DNA from: Chryseobacterium sp. JJR-5R
GTDB lineage: Bacteria > Bacteroidota > Bacteroidia > Flavobacteriales > Weeksellaceae
Length of the DNA stretch: 64,000 bases
Reading direction: 5' to 3'
Assembly (NCBI RefSeq): GCF_034047335.1
Contig: NZ_CP139137.1
Span: 2,542,001 to 2,606,000 of the forward strand
Both the position numbers and the translations under genes were made by a program. Below are positions 8,305 to 17,246 of the stretch, in pieces. The notes under the pieces are model-generated. The model saw only the letters and a program-made list of their open reading frames with translations. It was not told the DNA's origin and did no database searches. Numbering within the stretch: position 1 is the first letter of the stretch; each line of letters begins with the position of its first letter.

Positions 8305-8494
8305 AATACAACGATAAGAAATTTTTCACATAATCATTTTATAAAAATAACTTTTTTAGTTACAATATATTAATAAATTATTTTATGTTACATATATATT
8401 ATGTAATTGTAAATTATGTCCATAATAACATAAAACCAATACAATAACGATGCAATACATAGGTTTTATGAAGAATTATAAAAAATTAAATATT

Positions 8495-9547
8495 TTAAAA
8501 TTGAATTTTATAATGGAGAAGGGGTCTTCCTCTGAGAACTTCCGCACTCTGTTCCGGCGTAATGTCGCGCTGTGTTTCGGCAAGCATTTCATAACCTACC
8601 ATAAATTTTTTCACCTTTGCACTGCGCAGCAGCGGCGGATAGAAATGCATATGGAAATGCCATTCCGGATGGTCTTCCCCATCTGTAGGCGACTGATGGA
8701 TCCCGGAAGAATAAGGAAATGAGACATTGAAAAGGTTATCATATTTTGTGGTGAGGTTTTTTAAAATTTCCGCCAATGCGTTTTTTTCCATTTCCGAAAA
8801 CCGGGAAATATTTTCAACCTTCCGTTTACTGATGATCATTGTTTCATAAGGCCATGATGCCCAGAAGGGAACCAGTGCGACAAATCCATCGTTTTCAAGA
8901 ACTACCCTTTCCCCTGCCTCTATTTCCTGCCGAAGATAATCCTCCAAAAGCGATTTTCCGTTTTTACCGAAATACGCTTTTAAATTTTCCTGTGTTTTGC
9001 TGATTATGGTGGGAATGGAAGACTGCGCCCAGATCTGCCCGTGCGGATGCGGGTTGCTGCATCCCATGATTTTCCCCTTATTTTCAAAGATCTGGACATG
9101 GCTGATAAAATCCTCAGCCCCCAGTTCTTCATACTGCTGCTGCCAGACATCAATTACTTTTCTGATGTCTTCAGTTTCCATTTCAGGCAACGTAAGGCTG
9201 TGGTTTTCGGAGAAGCAGATCACCCTGTTAATACCGCGTTCGGGCTGCATTGAAAAAAAATCAGTCTTATCTTCAGAAATTTCCACGTCTTCATTCATCA
9301 GAGACCCGAAATCGTTATCAAAAACATAGACACCTTTATAATCCGGATTTTTTTCACCGCTGATGCGGAGATTCCCTGCACATAAATAACAGCCGGGATC
9401 ATGGTGCGGAAGGTGCTCCTTTTCAGTTGCTTCGGTCTGGCCCTGCCACGGGCGGCTGGCCCTTTGCGGTGAGACCAGGATCCATTCATCCAGTAGCGGG
9501 TTATACCTTCTGTGCGGATGCTTTTTACTGTCAAATGATGGATTCAT
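8495..9547 (-). CDS. galT: galactose-1-phosphate uridylyltransferase
   Basis: This 350-aa cytoplasmic enzyme exchanges UMP between UDP-glucose and galactose-1-phosphate in the Leloir pathway. The sequence shows the family start HPHRRYNPLLDEWILVSPQR, the CYLC zinc-type pair near residue 55 and the active-site SNPHPHGQ motif (nucleophilic His in HPH). A second metal-type segment, EWHFHMHFYPPLLRS, lies near the C-terminus. The length matches the family. Its start overlaps the galK end by 17 bp, so the two are co-translated. A mutarotase gene lies further upstream at 24070-25131. Confidence 0.97.
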   Translation of the reverse strand: MNPSFDSKKHPHRRYNPLLDEWILVSPQRASRPWQGQTEATEKEHLPHHDPGCYLCAGNLRISGEKNPDYKGVYVFDNDFGSLMNEDVEISEDKTDFFSMQPERGINRVICFSENHSLTLPEMETEDIRKVIDVWQQQYEELGAEDFISHVQIFENKGKIMGCSNPHPHGQIWAQSSIPTIISKTQENLKAYFGKNGKSLLEDYLRQEIEAGERVVLENDGFVALVPFWASWPYETMIISKRKVENISRFSEMEKNALAEILKNLTTKYDNLFNVSFPYSSGIHQSPTDGEDHPEWHFHMHFYPPLLRSAKVKKFMVGYEMLAETQRDITPEQSAEVLRGRPLLHYKIQF

Positions 9548-10730
9548 TGTCTTTATATTCTTTTATTCCTTCGGAAATATTAATTTTATAAACGTTCATG
9601 TCAATACCGAAGGCTTTCCGGTATTTTTCTTTAATAACCTTACTGATCCGGTCTGCCTGATCTTCTTTCACCAGATTAATGCTGCAGCCACCGAAACCGC
9701 CGCCCATCATCCTTGCACCCAAAACGCTTTGTTCCTTCAGTGCCTCTTCCACCAGGAAATCAATTTCATTACAGCTTACTTCATATTCCTGTGAAAGCCC
9801 TGCATGGGTTTCAGTCATCAGGCGGCCAAGGCATTCCGGATTATTTTCTGAGAGGGCCCGCACCGCCTCTTCTACCCTTTTAATTTCTTTCACCACATAC
9901 AGGCAACGTCTGTAGGCCAAATCACCCATATCATCCTTCAGCTCCGTGAGGATTTCTTCAGTGACCTGACGGAAATTAACAATCTCCGGATACCGCAATC
10001 TGATCATCTCCTTTCCCAGCTCAATATCTTTTCTCCTGTCGTTATACCCGGAAGTAAGATGGGTATGCTTTACACAGCTGTCAAATAAAACCCAGCTGTA
10101 TCCATCAAGCTGCGCATTGTAATAATGATGTTCCAGGGAACTGCAGTCCAGCATCATGACTTTGTTTTTCTTTCCGAAGACCGAAGCAAACTGGTCCATA
10201 ATCCCGCATTGTACACCTGCGAAAGTATGCTCTGCTTTCTGGCCGACCAGCGCAATTTCTTTCTTCGAAAGCTGAAGATCAAACAGCGTATTCAGAATAT
10301 AGGCAAAACCACATTCCAGTGCCGCGGACGAAGACAATCCCGACCCCATGGGAATGATACTGCTGAATGCAATCTGTAATCCACCCGTTTTTCTTCCGCA
10401 GTCCTGAATGGCATCAAAAACCCCTAGCAGGTAATTGACCCACATCTGCCCGACCGGACTTTGCTTTTCACTGATGTTAAAACTAAAGGATTCACCAAGA
10501 TCTGCCGCAAAAAACGTACAGGTCTCAGAATCCTGCTGCCGTTTAACGGCAAAGCAGATATACTTGTCAATGGCAGCAGGAAGTACCCAGCCGTCATTAT
10601 AATCTACGTGTTCCCCGATGATATTGATTCTTCCCGGAGCAAGAAAAATATGTTCAGGCTCCGACCGGAATACTGACTGAAATACTGCTTTTGTAGAATC
10701 GATTAGCGTGTTGTGCATATATAGATGCAA
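9531..10730 (-). CDS. galK: galactokinase
   Basis: This GHMP-family kinase phosphorylates galactose at C1. The galactokinase signature GRINIIGEHVDYNDGW lies near residues 33-48, the glycine-rich ATP loop PMGSGLSSSAALE near 132-144, and the C-terminal GHMP motif GARMMGGGFGGCSI near 346-359. The annotated start gives 399 aa; a second Met four codons in (10718) is equally plausible. It forms a two-gene operon with galT and lies 190 bp downstream of an AraC gene of the same orientation. Confidence 0.96.
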   Translation of the reverse strand: MHLYMHNTLIDSTKAVFQSVFRSEPEHIFLAPGRINIIGEHVDYNDGWVLPAAIDKYICFAVKRQQDSETCTFFAADLGESFSFNISEKQSPVGQMWVNYLLGVFDAIQDCGRKTGGLQIAFSSIIPMGSGLSSSAALECGFAYILNTLFDLQLSKKEIALVGQKAEHTFAGVQCGIMDQFASVFGKKNKVMMLDCSSLEHHYYNAQLDGYSWVLFDSCVKHTHLTSGYNDRRKDIELGKEMIRLRYPEIVNFRQVTEEILTELKDDMGDLAYRRCLYVVKEIKRVEEAVRALSENNPECLGRLMTETHAGLSQEYEVSCNEIDFLVEEALKEQSVLGARMMGGGFGGCSINLVKEDQADRISKVIKEKYRKAFGIDMNVYKINISEGIKEYKDNESII

Positions 10731-10921
10731 TTTATCATTTTTCAGTCAGGAATTAATGACCTTTCTAAAATTTTTATCCGGCTGCAGCTGAAGATTTAAC
10801 CTATTTAATAAAGAAATATTATAGTTTTATTTCAGAACCTTTTTAAAATCTGTCCAGAAGTGTTAAAAGTCATATTTGAATCTTGTTGACAATACATCAT
10901 CCTGTGGAAATTCAATCAGAT

Positions 10922-11794
10922 TTATTCAATCAGATAATTGAATTCTTTCCTGTACTGTGAAGGGCTTTTTTTAATGTATTCTTTAAATGTCTTATTAAAA
11001 TAGCTGAAATTATTGAAACCGGATTCAAAGCAGACTTCGGTAATGCTTAACGGCTGTTCCGAAAGAAGCTTTAACGAATGTGTAATCCTGTATTCATTCA
11101 CAAACTGGGTAAAAGTCTTGTTGGTGATTTTCTTGAAGTAACGGCAGAATGAAGGCACTTTCATATTCGCGAGGTCGGCAATCTCCTCCAGGGTCATCTG
11201 TTCCCTGAAATGGTCTTTTACATAATTAAAAATAACATTAATTCTGTCATTGTCTTCCACCTGGGTCTGGAGATAATATTTTCCGGCATTCAGGATCCTG
11301 CAGTCCTGGGTAAAAGCCAGTTCATCCAGGATGCCCAGAAACCTGATCAGCCGGTCCAGCGATGATGAGTCATGCATATCTGCAATTTTTTTACCGATCT
11401 CTTTCTTGGTTTTTTCGCCGAATACGATCCCGGCTTTTGATTTTTCCAGCAACCCTGTGATCCTCTGCATTTCCGGAGTTTTCCAAATGGCCTCGCCTAA
11501 GAAATCAGGCTTGAACTGGACAACCATCTCATAATCATTGTTGGTGTTTTCATTCGTAAGCCCGCAGTGGGGAAGATTGCTGCCGATGAGCACCAGGTCG
11601 CCATCCGAGAAATAAGAGATGTTGCTCCCGATCTGCCTTTTCCCCGAACCTTTGCATACATAAATCAGTTCAATTTCCGGATGGTAGTGCCAGACATGGG
11701 ATTTGATATTTTCATTGGTAAGGAATTTCAGGCTGGTAAAGCTGCTTCCTATGGTAGGATGGATGGCTTCAAAGGCAGGATGCGAATGTTTCAT
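10922..11794 (-). CDS. AraC-family transcriptional regulator with cupin sensor
   Basis: This 290-aa protein has an N-terminal cupin (about 15-100), with the HYHPEIELIYVCKGSG metal/ligand-binding-like strand and SDGDLVLIGSNLPH. The C-terminal AraC DNA-binding domain (about 185-290) includes LSITEVCFESGFNNFSYF and a KEYIKKSPSQYRKEF ending. Such proteins usually sense sugars and activate catabolic genes. It lies upstream of galKT and next to the xylan locus, so either could be its target; the sequence does not decide. Confidence 0.88.
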   Translation of the reverse strand: MKHSHPAFEAIHPTIGSSFTSLKFLTNENIKSHVWHYHPEIELIYVCKGSGKRQIGSNISYFSDGDLVLIGSNLPHCGLTNENTNNDYEMVVQFKPDFLGEAIWKTPEMQRITGLLEKSKAGIVFGEKTKKEIGKKIADMHDSSSLDRLIRFLGILDELAFTQDCRILNAGKYYLQTQVEDNDRINVIFNYVKDHFREQMTLEEIADLANMKVPSFCRYFKKITNKTFTQFVNEYRITHSLKLLSEQPLSITEVCFESGFNNFSYFNKTFKEYIKKSPSQYRKEFNYLIE

Positions 11795-11926
11795 GGGAAT
11801 GGTGTAATGCTATATTGACTAAATTATACACAAAATTAACAATTAATATTTAATTAATATACATACAAGGTTAATATAAGACATATATATGAAAATTATA
11901 TGGTAGAATGCAGTAGATTACCGCTG

Positions 11927-11934
11927 TATCTTTG
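11927..11934 (+). promoter_or_regulatory. Bacteroidota-type -7 element
   Basis: TATCTTTG matches the TAnnTTTG -7 consensus of Bacteroidota sigma factors and lies 32 bp upstream of the ATG at 11967. A good TTTG -33 partner is not evident. Confidence 0.45.
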
Positions 11935-11966
11935 TCCTATAAATTATTGATAACAAAAACATTATC

Positions 11967-12563
11967 ATGAATACATTCTTAAAAACCGGAATTCTTTTAG
12001 GATTCTCACTGATGTCAGCCAGCCTGATGAGTAAAGACAGGGATTTTTCTGTTTCCGTAGGAAAGATAACAGCTAAGACTGTTCATTTTGAAGTATCGAA
12101 TGCCAAGAATATGTCAATATTCATCTACAATGATACGGAAGGTGAACTGTATTCTGAAAACCTGGGTTCGGAAGGCCATATAGCAAAATCCTATGACCTT
12201 CAGGCACTTTCCCCGGGAACCTATTACCTGATCGCAGAATCTGATTCCAGGGTAGAAAAGTATAAGATAAGCATTGATAAAAATAACCTGGTGAAGATGG
12301 AAAAAACGCCGGTAAGCGCCATCAGCAAACCCGAATTTACCATTTCAGGACATACCGTGAAACTTCACCTGGCCGAGGTTACTGTCCCTGTACAGATTTC
12401 TGTTTATGACGCCTCCAATACGGCCTATTATTCAAGCAGTAAAAAATCAGCTGAAGGAGCACTGGACCTGACATTTGACCTCAATCCGGAAAATTCTGAT
12501 ACGTATGTTATCCGGGTTGAACAGGGCGGGAATATTTTTAACAAAGTCATTGCTTTTAAATAA
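11967..12563 (+). CDS. secreted beta-rich protein of unknown function
   Basis: This 198-aa protein has a signal peptide (about 1-22, MNTFLKTGILLGFSLMSASL). Two similar beta-sandwich-like halves follow, about 25-100 and 108-198. Each ends in a GTYYLIAE/DTYVIRVEQ-type strand and a (K)YKISI/(F)NKVIAFK strand, resembling the C-terminal modules of Bacteroidota secreted proteins. It is the only plus-strand gene within a long minus-strand region, with its own -7 element and terminator, so it is a single-gene unit. I do not recognise the family. Confidence 0.7.
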   Translation: MNTFLKTGILLGFSLMSASLMSKDRDFSVSVGKITAKTVHFEVSNAKNMSIFIYNDTEGELYSENLGSEGHIAKSYDLQALSPGTYYLIAESDSRVEKYKISIDKNNLVKMEKTPVSAISKPEFTISGHTVKLHLAEVTVPVQISVYDASNTAYYSSSKKSAEGALDLTFDLNPENSDTYVIRVEQGGNIFNKVIAFK

Positions 12564-12630
12564 GATCCATAACTAAATTATAGATACATTCCTGAATTAA
12601 AGGGAATACAATTTTACGTACAGTCAGTTT

Positions 12631-12683
12631 TGAGGCAGCTCTTCTTTTCTTAAATCACGGAGAAAGAGTTGCCTCATTTTTTT
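12631..12683. terminator. strong intrinsic terminator between convergent genes
   Basis: TGAGGCAGCTCTT and AAGAGTTGCCTCA arms (12631-12676) pair with few mismatches and are followed by seven T on the plus strand. It ends the 11967-12563 transcript and abuts the stop codon of the convergent GH67 gene at 12682. Confidence 0.8.
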
Positions 12684-14721
12684 AGTTATGGTGTCCCATA
12701 TCAAGCTTAATTTTTTTCAAGTCCTCAAGTTCGTGAACCGGCCGTTCTATGTCATAAGGAAGGGGCATTTTTGAAAAGGTCTGAAAATACAGCAGGCAGG
12801 CATCTTTCCACCAGACAGCATCTCTTGACTGGATTTTAAGCTTAGACTGTACTTCTGCAAACCTCTGTTCATCAACATAAGGCTGCATGCGGTCCCAGGT
12901 AACCTGATAACGCCGTACATTTCTAACACCTGTATCATATTTATAACACAGTTCTTCCCATAATGTTTTTCCATCCTTCATTTTATAATTCCAGGGAACA
13001 TGGTGAAACCACAGCAGGAGGTTTTCCGGGCAGGTATTGATATTGCCATAGATTTCGTTCAGCGGAGGATGATATTGTGAAACCGCGTTGCTTCCTGTTT
13101 TGGTCCTGTTAAACCCGAGTCCTTCCGCATCGGCCTGATGGTAATATACGGGAGACCAGTCCGGCCTGCCGCCTTTGTAATCGCCCCACGGCTCCGGCCC
13201 GTAATGGTGGCCTCCTGCGAAAATATGGTGAAGCCCTAAAGGCATCATATAATCCACCACGGTTTCCCTTGACGTGAGCATCATATCTTTCACCGGATCC
13301 AGAAAACGTTTATCATCTGTAAAAGTCATTTTTATCCATTCATCGGCAATCTGTTCCGGATTGAGCTCATGGTTCCAGGCCAGCCTCCCGAAGGCATACC
13401 AGTTTGCCTGTGCAAACTGATGGCCGGTCCAGTTCTTATCTTCCCCGATATTCGCCACCGCGGAGACAGCCGTAAGCTTCTGTGGGTGCAGCGTACCGTC
13501 TGTAATCCTGGCGATGGTTGATCCTTCTCCTTCTGCATAGGTATCGCTTTCCAGGGTTTCCTTAAACAGTGGTGCAAGATACGCCAGGTGATTAGACTGT
13601 CCCAGGTATTCCTGCGTGATCTGGAATTCAACCATTTCAGACGTCTTTTTTAAAGCCCCGAACAACGGGTTGAATGCTTCTCTCGGCTGGAAATCAATCG
13701 GTCCGTTTTTGATCTGGATGATCACATTATTCCTGAATTTACCGTCCAGCGGCACAAATTCCAGATAGGCCTGCTTGGCACGGTCTTCTTTGCTGGGACT
13801 GTATACAAAAGCCCTCCACATCACGATTCCGTTGTAAGGCTTCAGGACATCCGCCATCATATTGGCACCATCGGCATGGGTCCTGCCGTAATCCTGGGGG
13901 CCCGGCTGTCCTTCCGAATTGGCTTTTACCAGAAAACCTCCGAAGTCGGGAATCAGTCTATAGATTTCAGCGGCTTTATCTTTCCACCATTTCCGGACAT
14001 TTTTATCCAGCGGATCTGAATTTTCCAATCCGCCGAGAGCTTTCGGGGATGAAAAATTAACAGAAAGATATACTCTGATCCCGTAAGGGCGGAAAATATC
14101 TGCCAGTGCCTTCACTTTAACCAGGTAGTCATTGCGGAGCATATCGGGTGAAGCGTTCACATTGTTAAGCACCACGGAATTGATTCCTATGGAAGCATTT
14201 GCCCGTGCATATTCTTCATACCTCGGCGAAATCTTTCCAGGTAATTCTTCCCATTTCCATAATGACCTGCCGGCATAGCCCCTTTCAATACTGCCGTCGA
14301 GGTTGTCCCAGTGGTTGAGGATCCTTACATCATAAGAAGGCTTTTCCGTAATATCAAGATCCGTTACAACTGATTTTATCTGCTGAAGGCGTAAAATATG
14401 ATAGACTCCGTATAGCAGCCCGGTCTCTTTTTCAGCAGAAATAACCAGTTTGTTGTTAATGGTTTTGATAGTATAACCCCCTTTCAGGTTTTTTAATGAT
14501 CTGTCCGTACGCAGTTCGACCGCCTGTCCCTGCCAGTGGCTGCTTAACTCTTTTCTGGCAATGTTCAATGTTGGATTATTCCCTCTGGAAATAATTTTAT
14601 CTGCTGAAATTCCGTTTTTTGCGGGAAACCTGAGCCAGAGCCGACTTCCGTCTTCTGCAAAAACCGTTAACGGAATTATTACCATTAAAAATAACATGAT
14701 GTATAATCTGAACTGTTGCAT
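12682..14721 (-). CDS. aguA: GH67 alpha-glucuronidase
   Basis: This 679-aa periplasmic enzyme has a signal peptide (about 1-22, ending PLTVFA). GH67 enzymes remove (4-O-methyl)glucuronic acid from the non-reducing-end xylose of aldouronic oligosaccharides. The sequence shows the N-terminal GH67 domain, the catalytic-barrel segment GGFLVKANSEGQPGPQDYGR (around residue 270) and the HHYGPEPWGDYKGG and LLLWFHHVPWNYKM regions typical of the family. It is the last gene of the xylan block. Together with the GH115 enzyme it covers terminal and internal glucuronate substituents. The family assignment is firm. Confidence 0.95.
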   Translation of the reverse strand: MQQFRLYIMLFLMVIIPLTVFAEDGSRLWLRFPAKNGISADKIISRGNNPTLNIARKELSSHWQGQAVELRTDRSLKNLKGGYTIKTINNKLVISAEKETGLLYGVYHILRLQQIKSVVTDLDITEKPSYDVRILNHWDNLDGSIERGYAGRSLWKWEELPGKISPRYEEYARANASIGINSVVLNNVNASPDMLRNDYLVKVKALADIFRPYGIRVYLSVNFSSPKALGGLENSDPLDKNVRKWWKDKAAEIYRLIPDFGGFLVKANSEGQPGPQDYGRTHADGANMMADVLKPYNGIVMWRAFVYSPSKEDRAKQAYLEFVPLDGKFRNNVIIQIKNGPIDFQPREAFNPLFGALKKTSEMVEFQITQEYLGQSNHLAYLAPLFKETLESDTYAEGEGSTIARITDGTLHPQKLTAVSAVANIGEDKNWTGHQFAQANWYAFGRLAWNHELNPEQIADEWIKMTFTDDKRFLDPVKDMMLTSRETVVDYMMPLGLHHIFAGGHHYGPEPWGDYKGGRPDWSPVYYHQADAEGLGFNRTKTGSNAVSQYHPPLNEIYGNINTCPENLLLWFHHVPWNYKMKDGKTLWEELCYKYDTGVRNVRRYQVTWDRMQPYVDEQRFAEVQSKLKIQSRDAVWWKDACLLYFQTFSKMPLPYDIERPVHELEDLKKIKLDMGHHN

Positions 14722-14765
14722 CTGGAACTGTTTTTTATCTATAGGCTAACCCTATGATTATTGAT

Positions 14766-14813
14766 ATTCCACAGGTTGTACCTATGGCGATTGTCGTTGA
14801 ACCCTCCGGGTTC
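14766..14813. repeat. intergenic double-hairpin repeat, copy A
   Basis: ACAGGT-TGT-ACCTAT is followed by the hairpin GAACCC-TCC-GGGTTC (14799-14813). The same arrangement recurs at 31146-31190, and the second hairpin alone at 40279-40293, all in gaps of the xylan locus. It lies in the 154-bp gap between GH43 and GH67. Confidence 0.5.
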
Positions 14814-14875
14814 TCCGTAAAGCTTTTTTTTAACACAATAAATCTCTATACCGGATTAATTATAAGCACCTTTAC

Positions 14876-15841
14876 CTATTTCTGACCTTCTATGGTTTTA
14901 ATGTTACCGTCGCTGTCATATTCCAGCTCAACAACTTTCATGCTTCTGAGCCATGTTTTTCCTTCGCTCGGGACACTATCATGGAAGAACAGGTACCATT
15001 TCCCTTTGAATTCCACAATACTGTGATGGGTAGTCCATCCCACAACCGGTGTCAGGATTTCTCCCTGGAAAGTAAACGGTCCGTAAGGATTGTCACCTGT
15101 TGCATAACAGATCAGGTGCGTGTCGCCGGTAGAATATGAAAAATAATATTTACCATTGTATTTATGCATCCATGAAGCTTCAAAAAAGCGGTGTTTGTTG
15201 CCGTGAAGCAAAGGATTTCCGTTTTCATCGAGAATCAGGACATCTTTTGGTTCTTCACCGAATTCCAGCATATCATCGCCCAGAACAACAACTTTTGAAG
15301 AAATGGCCGGTTCATTTTCATGAGGAAGAATGGCAGACTCCAGGGCTTTATTGTTCCGGTAACGCTGTAACTGCCCGCCCCAGATCCCTCCGAAATACAT
15401 ATAATGCCTGCCGTTGTCTTCAAAAATACACGGGTCAATGCTGTAGCTTCCCAGCATCGGATGTTTTTCAGGGATGAAAGGACCGTAAGGCCTGTCGCTT
15501 ACCGCAACGCCGATGCGGAAAATATCGTTTTTATCTTTCAGCGGATAATACATATAATATTTCCCGTCTTTACAGGCAACATCGCAATCCCACAACTGCC
15601 TGCCTGCCCATGGGATATCTTTTACCGAAAGTACGACCCCATGATCTGTAATGTCTCCGTTTTCCACCTCATCAAGGGAAAAGACATGGTAATCATTCAT
15701 GTCAAAATGGTCGCCGTTGTCATTTTCCTCAATTCCGCTTTCGCGGTCGTGGGACGGATAGATATAAAGCCTGCCTTCAAAAACGTGTACGGAAGGGTCT
15801 GCCATGAAGTCTTTTGGGAATAGATATTTTGGTTTGTTCAT
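14876..15841 (-). CDS. GH43 beta-xylosidase/alpha-L-arabinofuranosidase, cytoplasmic
   Basis: This 321-aa single-domain protein has no signal peptide, so it likely acts on imported xylo-oligosaccharides. GH43 five-bladed-propeller landmarks are visible: the general base Asp in FMADPSVHVFEGRLYIYPSHD, the modulating Asp in SYSIDPCIFEDNGRHYMYFGG and the acid Glu in HRFFEASWMHKYNGKYYFSYS. The compact size fits the one-domain xylosidase-like subfamily. The neighbours are GH67 and GH10 genes. Xylosidase versus arabinofuranosidase activity cannot be separated by reading. Confidence 0.9.
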   Translation of the reverse strand: MNKPKYLFPKDFMADPSVHVFEGRLYIYPSHDRESGIEENDNGDHFDMNDYHVFSLDEVENGDITDHGVVLSVKDIPWAGRQLWDCDVACKDGKYYMYYPLKDKNDIFRIGVAVSDRPYGPFIPEKHPMLGSYSIDPCIFEDNGRHYMYFGGIWGGQLQRYRNNKALESAILPHENEPAISSKVVVLGDDMLEFGEEPKDVLILDENGNPLLHGNKHRFFEASWMHKYNGKYYFSYSTGDTHLICYATGDNPYGPFTFQGEILTPVVGWTTHHSIVEFKGKWYLFFHDSVPSEGKTWLRSMKVVELEYDSDGNIKTIEGQK

Positions 15842-15938
15842 TGTTTTAATATAGATAATTAGATAATAGACTAATAGATGATAGACTGATAAATTTTCAG
15901 ATAATGGAGATCAGGCATCATGTTTTTATGATCAAGAA

Positions 15939-17060
15939 TTATTTTGTTTCTGTGAGTCTAATAATTTTTCCAACGACAGGTTTTGTATTGTACCGGCGGT
16001 CAAACAACAACGGATAATCGGTTCTGCCTTTGATGGGGAAATCGTTTTTCCACGACTGGCTGTCGGTGACACCCCACAAAGTAACCCTTCTGATGCTGTT
16101 TTTATGTTTCAGAAATAATCTGAAAAAGTCCTGATACCTGTTTTCCCAATTGGCCTGCACATCTGCAGGAAGCCCGTTTCTGTAGGGATTCATTTTTTCG
16201 TCATACGCTATTTTATCTGATACATTGGCGGACGTTCCCCACGGCGAAGGCAAAGCACTGATATCCAGCTCTGTAATATTTATTTTCACACCGGATTGGG
16301 CATATGCGGAAATGGCTTTTTCATATTCTTCTATTGAAGGCGTGTCTAGGCCTACATGGGCCTGCATGCCTACCCCGTCAATCCGGATGCCTCTTGCTTT
16401 CATGTCTTTTACCATTTTGATAACGGCGGCTACTTTCCCCGGATACCATTCGTTATAGTCATTATAGTACAGTTCCGCATCAGGATCCGCCTCATGGGCA
16501 TACCGGAAAGCCAACGGAATAAAATCCTCGCCCAGAATCTCGTAGAATTTGCTTTTTCTGTATGACCCGTCTTCCATAATGGCTTCGTTTACCACATCCC
16601 ATCCTTTTACTCTTCCTTTGTAACGGGAAACTACAGTGGTAATATGGTTTTTCATTCTTTGTTTAAGCACCTCCGGCGAAACATCTTTTCCGTCTTTATC
16701 AACGAAAAACCATTTCGGCAGCTGTGAATGCCAGATCAGCGTATGCCCGATGATAAACATATTGTTCTTCTCACCGAAAGCCACGAAGGCATCGGCATCA
16801 TCAAAAAAGAATTTATTCTCCTCCGGCTGCAGGAACATGGATTTCATGCAGTTTTCCGCTACAATGGAACTGAACTGTTTCCTGATGATCTCTACGGATT
16901 TACGGTCTTTACCATAAATCTGCGGCAGGCTCATGGCTGTCCCGATATAGAATTTATTTTTGAATATGTTTTTCAGGGTGATGTCAGAACTTGCCGTGCC
17001 GGTTGTTCTGCACGAGACTGTCAAGGTTAAAATCCCTAATAATGCTGCTATCTTTTTCAT
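15939..17060 (-). CDS. GH10 endo-1,4-beta-xylanase, lipoprotein
   Basis: This enzyme cleaves the xylan backbone. From the chosen start it is 373 aa, with signal [17 protein letters not shown] and a lipobox cysteine at 17, so it is a membrane-anchored lipoprotein. The acid/base is E159 in GWDVVNEA and the nucleophile is E264 in INITELDIS. The open frame extends upstream to 17231, but that extension is not signal-like and runs into an 82-bp repeat. An ATG at 17078 is the other reasonable start. The gene follows the GPH symporter gene at 17247-18701. Confidence 0.95.
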   Translation of the reverse strand: MKKIAALLGILTLTVSCRTTGTASSDITLKNIFKNKFYIGTAMSLPQIYGKDRKSVEIIRKQFSSIVAENCMKSMFLQPEENKFFFDDADAFVAFGEKNNMFIIGHTLIWHSQLPKWFFVDKDGKDVSPEVLKQRMKNHITTVVSRYKGRVKGWDVVNEAIMEDGSYRKSKFYEILGEDFIPLAFRYAHEADPDAELYYNDYNEWYPGKVAAVIKMVKDMKARGIRIDGVGMQAHVGLDTPSIEEYEKAISAYAQSGVKINITELDISALPSPWGTSANVSDKIAYDEKMNPYRNGLPADVQANWENRYQDFFRLFLKHKNSIRRVTLWGVTDSQSWKNDFPIKGRTDYPLLFDRRYNTKPVVGKIIRLTETK

Positions 17061-17150
17061 AAGATTTTTATTTTTCATTTGGCTTTGGACGAAAATTGTA
17101 TGATTTTCAATCAGCCTTGTCAATAAGTTTTGGACCTTGACAAGGCTGAT

Positions 17151-17232
17151 GCAGCCCGGCTTGAACGGAGCTCTTTTTGTGAAGCGGAGCGGAATAAAAA
17201 AGCGGGAGTGGAAGACGGACCAGCTGCCCAAA
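17151..17232. repeat. 82-bp structured intergenic repeat, copy 1
   Basis: This copy starts GCAGCCCGGCTTGAACGGAG and ends AGCTGCCCAAA. A copy of the same length lies at 31209-31290. Its ends (GCAGC/GCTGC) and internal segments (GCTCTTTTTGT and ATAAAAAAGC) are complementary, so it can fold. It starts 15 bp 3' of the symporter stop codon on the minus strand. Confidence 0.7.
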
Positions 17233-17246
17233 TTCTTAGCAGCTCA

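Noticed and set aside
17061..17231. N-terminal extension of the GH10 xylanase
   Set aside because: The extension is not family-like, hides a good lipoprotein signal peptide, and is encoded partly in the 82-bp repeat.
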